This document shows, piece by piece, positions 45,301 through 54,068 of a DNA stretch of 64,000 nucleotides. The notes under the pieces are model-generated. The model had not been told where the DNA came from. It did not search any database and saw nothing but the letters and a program-made list of their open reading frames with translations. This stretch comes from Mycobacterium colombiense CECT 3035 (GTDB lineage Bacteria; Actinomycetota; Actinomycetes; Mycobacteriales; Mycobacteriaceae). Each line of letters begins with the position of its first letter. Positions within the stretch are counted from its first letter, which is position 1. The stretch lies in contig NZ_CP020821.1 of NCBI RefSeq assembly GCF_002105755.1, forward strand, positions 1,612,001 to 1,676,000. The letters run 5' to 3'. Both the position numbers and the translations under genes were made by a program.

Positions 45301-47790
45301 TGCGCCGGGTCGATCGCCAGATAGGCCGCGCCGGTCTTGAGCACCGCCATTACCGCCAGGACCGCCTCGGCCGACCGTGGCAACAGCAGCGCCACGCACT
45401 CTCCCGGGCGGGCGCCCAGGGCGATCAACAGGTGTGCCAACCGGTTCGAAGCCTTGTCGAGTTCCCGGTAGGTCATCGACCGGCCTGCACAGGTAATCGC
45501 CGCGGCCTCCGGTGTGCGCGCCACCTGGGCGGCGAACACCGCCGGGATCGATGCCGCGGTGGGCACCGCCCGGGCCAACACCGCCCGGTTACCGATCTTG
45601 TCGAGGTGGGCGTGCTCCTCGGCATCCATCAGGTCCACCGATGACAACCGCCGGTTTTGGTCGGCGGTCATGGCCGTCAACACTCGCCGCAACCGCTCGA
45701 TCAGTGCGCGGATGCTGGCGGCGTCGAACACATCGGTGCGAAACTCGACATCCCCGGCAATCCCGGCGGGCTCCCCGGTCTCGGTGAAACGTTCGGCCAG
45801 GTTGAACGTCAGATCCATTCGGGCGGTTCGGGTGTCCACGGGCACCGGGCTGACCTGCAGATCGCCCAGCGCCAAACTGGTGGCCGGGTCCCCGGCGAAG
45901 TTCTGCCAGGCCAACATCACCTGGACCAGCGGGTGATGATTGAGGGCCCGGGTCGGGTTGAGCCGCTCGACCAATACCTCGAAGGGCACGTCTTGGTGCT
46001 CGTAGGCGGCCAGGCTGCGCTGACGCACCTGGGCCAGCAGCTGGGCCACGGTGGGATCGCCGACCAAATCGACCCGCAACACCAGGGTGTTGACGAAAAA
46101 GCCCACCAGCTCATCCAGCGCGGGGTCACTCCGTCCGGCGATCGCGAATCCGACCGCGACGTCGTTGCTGGCGCTGAGCTTGGAGAGCAGCACCGCCAGG
46201 GCGGCCTGGATGACCATGAAGCTGGTGGCGTTGTGCTCGCGGGCCACCTGGGCGATCTGCTGCTGCAGTTCGGCCGGCCACTCCACGGCCACGTGAGCGC
46301 CGCGGTAATCGGCGACCGGTGGGTAGGGCCGATCGGTGGGCAGCGCCAGGCGCTCGGGAAGCCCGGCCAGCTCCTGCTCCCAGTAGGCCAGCTGCGCCGC
46401 GATCGGGCTGTCGGCATCGGCCACATCACCGAGCTGCCCACGCTGCCACAGCGTGTAATCGGCATACTGCACCGCCAACGGCGCCCAACCCGGGGCATGA
46501 CCCGCACACCGGCTGGCATACGCCACCCCCAGATCCGATACCAGCGGGGCGATGGACAAGCCGTCGCCCGCGATATGGTGCACCACCGCCACCAGCACGT
46601 GTTCGTCATCGGCGACACGGAAAAGCCTTGTCTGCAAAGGGATCTCGGTTGTCAGGTCGAACGTGTGAACAGCCGACGCCTCGATCGCCTCGACCAGCCG
46701 GCTCTCTGACCACCCGCAGGCATCCACGACCTGCCAGTCGACGTCAGCCCGATCGGCCGGGATCACCACCTGCTGGGGTATGCCTTCGAACGCCGGGAAC
46801 AGGGTGCGCAGGCTCTCGTGGCGGGCCACCACGTCGGCTAACGCCGCCCCCAACGCCTCGATGTCCAGGCTTCCGCTGAGCCGCAACGCCGCCGCCATGT
46901 TGTACATCGGTGAGGGCCCCTGCAATTGGTCGATGAACCACAGTCGCTGCTGGGCAAAAGACAAGGGCACCACGGCGGGCCGCTGCACCGCCATTAACGG
47001 CTCGAGACGACTTGCGCCCGAACCGATATGGACGGCCAACTGGGTGACCGTGGGCGCCTCGAACACGGTGCGCACCGAAAGGTCGGCATCCAGGCCCGTC
47101 TCGATCGCGGCGACCAGGCGCATCGCCAACAGCGAATCGCCACCCAGATCGAAGAAGGAATCGTCGACCCCGACCCGCTCGATCCCGAGTACCTCGGCGA
47201 ACACGCCGGCCAGAATCTCTTCGACCGGGCCGGCCGGGGCGCGATACCCGCCATTCTGATACCCCGGCGCCGGTAGCGCGCGGGTGTCGAGTTTGCCGTT
47301 GGAGGTCAGCGGCAGCGCCGCCAACACCACCACCGCCGCGGGCACCATGTACTCCGGCAGCCGCTCGACCAGCTGAGTGCGCAGCGCGGCGGGATCGACT
47401 GTCCCGGTGCTCGATTCGGTGACGTAGGCCACCAGCCTCTTGTCGCCGGGGCGGTCCTCGCGGGCGATCACGACGGCCTGCTCCACACCGTCCAGGGCGG
47501 CCAGCGCCGCCTGAATCTCGCCGAGCTCGACGCGATAGCCGCGGATCTTGACCTGCTCATCGGCGCGGCCCACATACCGCAGCTGCCCATCGGCACCCCA
47601 CCACACCAGATCCCCGGTGCGATACATCCGCTGCCCCGGCGCCGCGAACGGGCACGCCACAAACCGCGACCCGGTCAAACCGGCCCGGCCCACATACCCA
47701 CAAGCCAGTCCCCCGCCGGCGACATACAGCTCCCCGACCACCCCGGCGGGCACCGGGCGCAGCCAGCCATCGAGCACGAACAACGCCGCC
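42370..47790 (-). CDS. Five-module NRPS, second open segment: end of A1, PCP1, module 2, C3
   Basis: This is the middle of the same NRPS gene. It holds the C-terminal part of A1 ([17 protein letters not shown] lysine), PCP1 (Ser near 1007), C2 (HHIAGDG near 1192), A2 (about 1520-2000), PCP2 (Ser near 2078) and C3 (HHIAFDG near 2264). Aligning A2 by eye to the GrsA phenylalanine domain gives the pocket D-Y-W-S-V-G-M-V-H, which differs from the common threonine code at two places, so Thr is a reasonable prediction. C3 is noticeably different from C2, C4 and C5. No epimerisation domain or dual C/E signature is seen. The reading frame is open at both ends into the adjoining segments once one base is restored. 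Confidence 0.9.
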
Positions 47791-47795
47791 CGGGC
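47786..47795 (-). other. First frameshift site in the NRPS gene
   Basis: The plus strand reads CGCCGCCCGGGCACC here, whereas the near-identical duplicated module reads CGCCGCCCCGGGCACC at 37047-37062. One C is missing. The frame before it ([11 protein letters not shown]) and after it ([14 protein letters not shown]) join perfectly in the intact copy. This is the strongest evidence that the break is a single-base loss. Confidence 0.9.
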
Positions 47796-50155
47796 ACCGG
47801 CGCACCGATCGGCACCGCACCCGATCCCGCGGCCAGCGGCGCGCTCATCGACGCATAGATCGTGACCTCGGTTGGGCCGTAGGCGTTGACCATCACCCGC
47901 CCCGGCGCCCACCGATCCACCACCTCGGCCGCACACGCCTCGCCACCGACCAACAGCGCCACCGAGTCCAGCCCCTCTGTCGGCAACGCCGCCACCGCCG
48001 ACGGCGTCTGGGTCAACACGCTGACCCGCTCGGCGATCAGCAAGGCGTGGAAGTCTTGCGGCGAGCCGGTCACCGGCTCAGGCACCACGACGAGGCGCCC
48101 ACCGTGCAGCAACGCTCCCCAGATCTCCCACACCGAGAAGTCAAAGACGTAGGGGTGGCACTGCGTCCACACCCGTCCCGGCGGCAGGCCGGCGTTCAAC
48201 GATTCCCATTGCTGGGTGAGGTTCTGATGGGTGATCGCCACGCCTTTGGGCACACCGGTGGTGCCCGAGGTGTAGATCAGGTAGGCGATGTCCTCGGGGG
48301 CCGGCGCCGGCAAATCGGTGCACGGCTGGGCGTCAACGGCGGGATCGTCGACGTCGATGACCATCACGTCACGGCCGTCGAACCGCTCGGCCAGCGCGCC
48401 GGTGGTGATCGCCGCGACCGGCGCGGCGTCGGCGAGCAGGAATTCGATCCGCTCCGCCGGCGCCGCCGGATCGATCGGCAGATACGCCGCCCCCGCCTTG
48501 AGCACCGCCAACATCGCCACGACCGCATCGACCGAACGGGAAAACAGCAGTGCCACACAAGCTCCCGCGCCCACCCGCCGATCGGCCAGCAGGTGCGCCA
48601 ACCGATTCGACGCCTCATCGAGCTCCCGATACGTCACACAGCGGCTACCGAACGTCACCGCCACCGCCTCCGGCGCACGGGCCACCTGCGCGGCGAACAA
48701 CGCCGGAATCGACACCGCCGCCGCGGGCCGGCTCAACGCCGCCCGGTTACCAATCTCATCCAACCGAGCACGCTCACCGCCACCAAGCAGATCCGCCGAC
48801 GAAAGCCGCCGGGTGGGATCCGCCGTCATCGCCCCCAACACCCGCTCCAACCGCTCGACCAGATCGCGGACGTCACAACCAGAAAGCCATTGCCTAGATC
48901 CCACCAACCCACTCGTCGTCGCGCCGGGCTGGACGCCGAGCAAAAGCCGATCGTGATCGCTGAAAAAGTCCAGTCCGAATTGATCGATGAGATTCGTATG
49001 GGTCAGGGTCCCCGAAACCTCAGCACCAACGATATTCGCCAGGTTTGTGGTCGGAATAAAATTGAGAATTATGCGATTCGACGTTTGTACGGAACCCCGG
49101 AGGCGCTTGTTCTCGAGAGCGTGCACCGGGAATCGCTGGTGGTGTAGCGCTTCTCGCAGTCGCGTGTCGACATGCTCGCAAAAACTGGCGACGGTGGACT
49201 CCGCCGAAGCTTTCAACACCAGCGGGACATACCCGGTGACCATTCCGGGCACCGTCTGTGCCTCCGGACGGACCCGCCTGCTTACCGGAAATTCGAACAC
49301 CACCTCCGAACTGGAGACGTCGCACCCGCCCACCAGCAGCGCGCACGCGGCAGCGATCACCGACGAGCGGCGCACCCCCAACGCCTGCGACAACTCCTGG
49401 ATCCCGGCGACAGTGACGGGGTCGAATTCGACCGGTGGGGATGATTCATATGGGTCACGCTCGTCCGCGGCGGGCGCCAACCGATAACGCGGTTCGGTTT
49501 CCGTCGGCAGATTCTTGGCCCAATAGGCCTGATCCTCGAGATAGTCGGTGGACGATTCGTATTCTGACTCGCAAGCAATCAGATCACTCAGCGATCCAAA
49601 AAAGACCGGGGGAATCGGCGCCCCCGAAGCCAGCGCACTGTAGACGTCTCCGATCCGGTGACAAACCAGCGCGAGGCCGATTCCGTCCGCCACTATGTGG
49701 TGGCAGCAGACGAAAAGATAAAATTCATCTGCCCGCGTCTGCAGCAACGCAAACTTGAACAGCGGGCCACTCAGCGGCATCACGGTGCGCTGAATCGAGG
49801 ATGCCAGCCGATAGGCTTCCTGGACGGGATCTTGGGAGCCCAGGCGCTGATAGCAAGCGAGCTCGACATCCGGGTAATCAACCGCCTTTTGGAAAACCTG
49901 GCCATCGACCTGGAAAAAGGCGGCCCTGAGTGGTTCGGCCTCGCGCACCACCTGACGGATCGTTTGCTCAAGCAACCACGGGTCGACGGTGCCCTCGATT
50001 CGCAGGAGATAGCCCAGCTGCCACCTCGCACCTTCGCGATCGGTTTCCTGCGCAAGCCATATATCGAGCTGTCCGCGCGTCAGCGGGAATGGCCCCACGT
50101 CAAGGTTCGTCAGCTGTTCGCGCCCAACCACCAGCGCCCGGTCATCAATCGTCAT
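47790..50155 (-). CDS. Five-module NRPS, first open segment: starter C domain and most of A1
   Basis: The gene starts at the ATG at 50155 with AAAGGGA upstream, 17 bp after the mbtH stop; open codons upstream of it only shadow mbtH. A starter-type condensation domain (about 10-440, [11 protein letters not shown] near 152) is quite unlike the four internal C domains. At the N-terminus of the assembly line it fits acylation of residue 1 by a fatty or polyketide chain. A1 follows (from about 460: [26 protein letters not shown]). Its pocket read by eye is D-F-W-T-L-G-A-I-Y, which I cannot match to a known amino acid. The frame breaks near residue 788, and A1 continues in the next segment. Confidence 0.92.
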
Positions 50156-50172
50156 CGGAGTCCCTTTGCGGC

Positions 50173-50403
50173 TTACTTGCCAGAACCCTGGCGCTCTGCC
50201 AGCTTCTTTCGAAGGGTCTTCGGCCGGATGTCGGGCCAGTTCTGCTCGATGTACTCCAGGCAGGCGGCGCGATCCGCTTCGCCGTAAACCATCTGCCAGC
50301 CGGCCGGAATTTCGGCAAAGGCCGGCCACAGGCTGTGCTGCTCTTCGTCGTTCATCAGGACGCAAAAGCTGCCGTTGTCGTCGTCGAACGGATTGGTACT
50401 CAT
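50173..50403 (-). CDS. MbtH-like protein
   Basis: This 76-residue adenylation-domain chaperone starts at the ATG at 50403 with GGGAGG four bases upstream. It has the family signature NPFDDDNGSFCVLMNDEEQHSLWP and the three invariant tryptophans, including GWQMVYGEADRAACLEYIEQNWPDIRP. MbtH proteins bind the large A subdomain and are often needed for NRPS activity or solubility. It is the first gene of the NRPS operon, and 17 bp separate it from the NRPS. A 22-codon upstream extension is open but has no ribosome-binding site. Confidence 0.95.
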   Translation of the reverse strand: MSTNPFDDDNGSFCVLMNDEEQHSLWPAFAEIPAGWQMVYGEADRAACLEYIEQNWPDIRPKTLRKKLAERQGSGK

Positions 50404-50516
50404 AAGTCCTCCCAAAGTCGCTTTGGCACGAGCTGAGCAGTTCGTTGCATTTGCCCTTGCCGACCGCACGCTGCGGGGATGTGCCCGGAGGCGGCCTCGA
50501 CGAACTGCATGAACCC

Positions 50517-50594
50517 GAGCGTCGTGGGTTTCAATCCCGTTGTCAGGCTTATGAAGTCGATAGCGTAGTCAGAACCCGCACATAGAGTGGTAGG
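50517..50594 (-). promoter_or_regulatory. Conserved 78-bp promoter element, mbtH-NRPS copy
   Basis: This matches 30445-30522 at 73 of 78 positions. It includes TACGCT on the minus strand (50567-50562) and the palindrome-like GGGTTTCAATCCC (50526-50538), both fully conserved between the copies. It lies 114-191 bp upstream of the mbtH start. A shared activator, perhaps one of the two adjacent LuxR proteins, is the simplest explanation. Confidence 0.6.
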
Positions 50595-50680
50595 GGAACG
50601 CCAACCGAGTGGCGGCTCCGCCGGCGACGGCAGACGGTCCATCTGGAATGCGCGTGATAGCACGAATCATGTTGTTTACC

Positions 50681-50686
50681 AGTATA
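50681..50686 (-). promoter_or_regulatory. Candidate -10 box upstream of the mbtH operon
   Basis: On the minus strand TATACT is a strong TAnnnT match in an AT-rich patch about 280 bp upstream of mbtH. No convincing -35 hexamer is present at the right distance. It may be an additional promoter for the NRPS operon. Confidence 0.3.
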
Positions 50687-51020
50687 TTTCGTGGATCAGT
50701 CGAGTCTCGGATCTTACCCGACACGGCTTCGCGAGACGGCAAAGTCGCGAAGCGAAGTTCGCGTTTATTTAGTACGGGTGTCCCATATTCTCACCCCGGG
50801 CGACGACCAACGCGCCGACTTGGACCGATCTGCGCCGTCCGCGCGCCATGCATCGTCGCGGCGCGTCCGTCATGACGCGCCGATGGCGTCGTGTGTCCTG
50901 GCCGGCTGGTCGCGTGGCGCCACCCCACCCGCTATTCCCTTGCGCAGGAGTGGTTTCGATGTTCGGTTGGTGGCGGCTAGCGCCGGTGTGGGCGGACCAC
51001 GGTCCGGTGGCGGGGACGCT

Positions 51021-53696
51021 TCACGATGCGTCGCGGCTGATCAGGTGGATGAGTTGGTCCCGGTTGTTGATCCCGAGTTTGGTGAAAAGACGATAGAGGT
51101 GTCCCTCCACCGTGCGTACCGAGATGACCAACCGGTCGGCGATCTCGCGGTTGGATAGCCCGGCCGCGACCAAATTCACGATCTGACGTTCACGTCCACT
51201 GAAGGGAAGCGGGTGCGCGGCGGCCTCGAGCGCCGGCGTGCGTGACCCGCATTGGTTGGCCAACGCATGCGCCCACGTCGACGACTCGACCTCCTTGCGA
51301 CGGTCGCCCCGGCGGGCATGTTCGCCGGCCGCCTGCGCCGCAGCGTCGGCGGCGAAAGCCAATGCGCCGAGCTCGGCGAATCGATGGGCCGCGGCATCGA
51401 GCAGGTCGCCGTCGTGTTGCGCCAGACCGCGGGCGTGCTCGGCGACCGCCTGTGCCGATGCGGAGTTCAATGTTCGGGCGAGCTCATCCACTCGCGTGGC
51501 CTGCGACCGATCACCGAAGCGAACGGCCGCATGGCGTGCCCGCATCTCGGCCAGGTGCATTCCGGCTGTCCGCGCAACCTGCGCCGCTTTCGCCGCATGT
51601 GTCTGGGCGCCCGCGGTGTCGCCGGCCGCTGCCCGCTCCCACGCGCGGGCGAGCTCGAGTTCCGGCAAGAAAACCGCGACATGTGGACCGTATGTCTCCT
51701 GCGCACGCTGCAACGCCGCCGCGGCCGCGGCATCGTCCCCGCGCGTACCCTCGGCCTGCGCCAGCAGGGCGGCCACCACCAGCAACCAAGGAGACGGAAA
51801 GCCTTGCGACAGTTGGGAGATGGACCGGGATAGGGTGGCGCACGCCGCCGGGAGCTCACCGCGGGTAACCTGCGCGAGACCGAGCATCGCGTCGACCATG
51901 GCCTCGGCTGCGGGAAGGCCGGCAGCCAGTGCGGCGTAGCGCTTGTGGATTCGGTCGGCCGCCGGATAGTCACCGGAGGCGGTCGCAGCCATAACCTCGG
52001 CCAGCCCGATGGCGAACCGCTGCGCTCCGGCCCTGGCGACCGCCGTCGCGCGCACGCCGGCAGCGGCTATGCGGCCGACTTCGGCGAACCGCCCGGCTGC
52101 CACCAGCGCACCGCATGTCGCCACCGCCGCCCACACGGTCGCCATCGGCGCCACACCGGGCTCACACAGTCCGGGCCCAAGCTCGATCGTCGTTTCGACG
52201 TCGCCGCGGAAGAACCCGACCGAAATCTCGAACGCATTGATCAGCTCGAGACCGCCCTCGGTCACGAGACGCTGTTTCACCTCGGTGAGTACGCGCATCG
52301 CGGTTTCGGCGTCACCGCATCCCCATGCCAGGTTCGCGGCGCGCAGGCAGCCCCACCGCGCGATCAACCACTCGTCGGCGTCATCGATGTCGACGTCCGA
52401 AAGGATGGACTCGGCCTCGTCGCCGCGGCCCTGCCAGCTCACCGCCTCCGCGAGCACCAACGCGGCCGGCAGCCCGCCGCCGCGATCGACCGCAAACCTC
52501 GCCAGCTCCTCACCCAGCGCCACATTCGACATCGCCAACGCATCCGCCGCCGCCTTGACAGCCACATCGAGGTCGGGCTCCAAGTCGCTACGCATCATGA
52601 ACTGCGCCAGCTGGATACGGCCGCGGGGATCGGTGATCTGCGAGCGCCGCCCGACCGCCCGTAGATGGCGTCGAAGAGCTTTGGCCAATATGCCGTTGAG
52701 TTGCCGCGAGCGCACCACCCCGGCATGGCGGGCCGCGGCTTCACCGAGCATGGGGTGATTCAATTGCGCAACGGTGTGGGATCCGTCGGCAACCAACTGG
52801 ATCAGACCGCGGCGCTCCAAATTTGCCATTGCGCCCGCATCGCAGATGTCACGCAGGATTTCCAACTCCAGCAGCTCGGCGGTGGCCAGGATCTCCACCA
52901 CCTCCAGTTCCTCAGAACTCAGCGATTGCAGCCGAAACTCCAAGGCATCGTGAAGTTCGCGGTCCGCGCGCAGCGGGCCCTTAAGGTGCCAGCCCTGATC
53001 GGTGTGTACCAGAGCCCCGCTTTCCCGACCGGCGGTGAGAAAACCACGCAGCAGCAACAGATTTCCCGCGCTGCGCTCAAACAGCTCATCGACCAGACCG
53101 GAGTCGACCGGACCCCCCAGGACCGCGTCGGCCAAGAGGCCGGTCTGCTCGCGGGTGAAGGGATCGATGTGAACGGTCAACAAGAGTCGCTCTTTCAACA
53201 GCGCCGTCACCGCGTCCAAGACCGGATCACCGGACCGGATCGTCACGATCAACCGCGCACTACGGCCGGCCGCGAGTTGATTGACCAACGTCGCCGACAA
53301 CGGATCGAGCAACTGCGCCTCGTCGACCACCACCACCAGGTTCTTGTCTTGTCCCAGGGTGTTGTGCGCGGCGGCCAGCATGATCGCCGGTTCATGTCCC
53401 ACTCCGAGGCTGACCACACGAGAAAACGCGCCAAGCGGCACCGCACAACCCGTCTGAGTGCCCAGCGCGAATCGCACCGTGCGCCCTGCCGACTCGGCTG
53501 TCTTTGCCAGCATGCGGGCCAGAGTGGACTTGCCCACCCCGCTGTCCCCGACCAACGCCACCCCGTTGAACTCCCCGTTGTTGAGCGCCGCGAGCGACCG
53601 CCGGAACTCCACATCGCGTCCCACGATGGGCCACGTCGACCCATTAACCCGTTGCGTCAAATGAGCTATCTCCCACTCCCACCGAGGTGCCGGCAT
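51021..53696 (-). CDS. LuxR-family ATPase regulator (LAL type), proximal copy
   Basis: This is an 891-residue STAND-type transcription regulator. An N-terminal AAA ATPase (Walker [10 protein letters not shown] near residue 50, Walker [12 protein letters not shown] near 120) is followed by a long helical TPR-like region. A C-terminal LuxR helix-turn-helix (about 830-885) contains [21 protein letters not shown]. Such proteins activate antibiotic and catabolic operons after ligand and ATP binding. It lies immediately upstream of and co-directional with the mbtH-NRPS operon, so pathway-specific activation is likely. It is a close paralog of the next gene upstream. No clear Shine-Dalgarno precedes the ATG. 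Confidence 0.93.
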   Translation of the reverse strand: MPAPRWEWEIAHLTQRVNGSTWPIVGRDVEFRRSLAALNNGEFNGVALVGDSGVGKSTLARMLAKTAESAGRTVRFALGTQTGCAVPLGAFSRVVSLGVGHEPAIMLAAAHNTLGQDKNLVVVVDEAQLLDPLSATLVNQLAAGRSARLIVTIRSGDPVLDAVTALLKERLLLTVHIDPFTREQTGLLADAVLGGPVDSGLVDELFERSAGNLLLLRGFLTAGRESGALVHTDQGWHLKGPLRADRELHDALEFRLQSLSSEELEVVEILATAELLELEILRDICDAGAMANLERRGLIQLVADGSHTVAQLNHPMLGEAAARHAGVVRSRQLNGILAKALRRHLRAVGRRSQITDPRGRIQLAQFMMRSDLEPDLDVAVKAAADALAMSNVALGEELARFAVDRGGGLPAALVLAEAVSWQGRGDEAESILSDVDIDDADEWLIARWGCLRAANLAWGCGDAETAMRVLTEVKQRLVTEGGLELINAFEISVGFFRGDVETTIELGPGLCEPGVAPMATVWAAVATCGALVAAGRFAEVGRIAAAGVRATAVARAGAQRFAIGLAEVMAATASGDYPAADRIHKRYAALAAGLPAAEAMVDAMLGLAQVTRGELPAACATLSRSISQLSQGFPSPWLLVVAALLAQAEGTRGDDAAAAAALQRAQETYGPHVAVFLPELELARAWERAAAGDTAGAQTHAAKAAQVARTAGMHLAEMRARHAAVRFGDRSQATRVDELARTLNSASAQAVAEHARGLAQHDGDLLDAAAHRFAELGALAFAADAAAQAAGEHARRGDRRKEVESSTWAHALANQCGSRTPALEAAAHPLPFSGRERQIVNLVAAGLSNREIADRLVISVRTVEGHLYRLFTKLGINNRDQLIHLISRDAS

Positions 53697-54068
53697 GGCA
53701 ACCAGACTGTCGCTGGGCCGCTCACCGTTTGTCGTGAGCCATTGCCGGGTCCGCTGCTACATCAATGCCGAACTCGCTGCCGCCAGATAGAGCCGGAAGG
53801 AGTCACGCGGATCCGAGCCCACGCCCGAGTAGCCCGGTGGGGGTTGGTCCTCGACTACCTGAAATCCCCTCGGCGGGACCGTATCTGCGGGACCGGACGG
53901 GCCGCCATCGTGACCAGCGGTCACGGTCGTGTGCTTTCGACTACCTATCATGAGCCGGAGCGTATGGCCGCTCGAGAGGGCGCCGCCGGAATCTAAAGGG
54001 AAGTCGAGTGGTGCGCGCGCCGAGTTAGAGTAGCGGGCCTCAGAACTGCATAGCTTTCTTACACAAAC
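53697..54068. other. 372-bp gap between the two LuxR regulators
   Basis: Nothing coding or repetitive is recognised here. It is long enough for a separate promoter for the proximal regulator, but I see no convincing -35/-10 pair. Confidence 0.4.

Larger units (their letters stand above)
50404..51020. other. NRPS-operon upstream region (617 bp)
   Basis: This lies between the end of the LuxR regulator and mbtH. Its left 190 bp are homologous to the PKS upstream region, including the 78-bp element. An AT-rich patch at 50665-50775 contains a -10-like TATACT. No protein-coding frame looks real. Confidence 0.6.
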
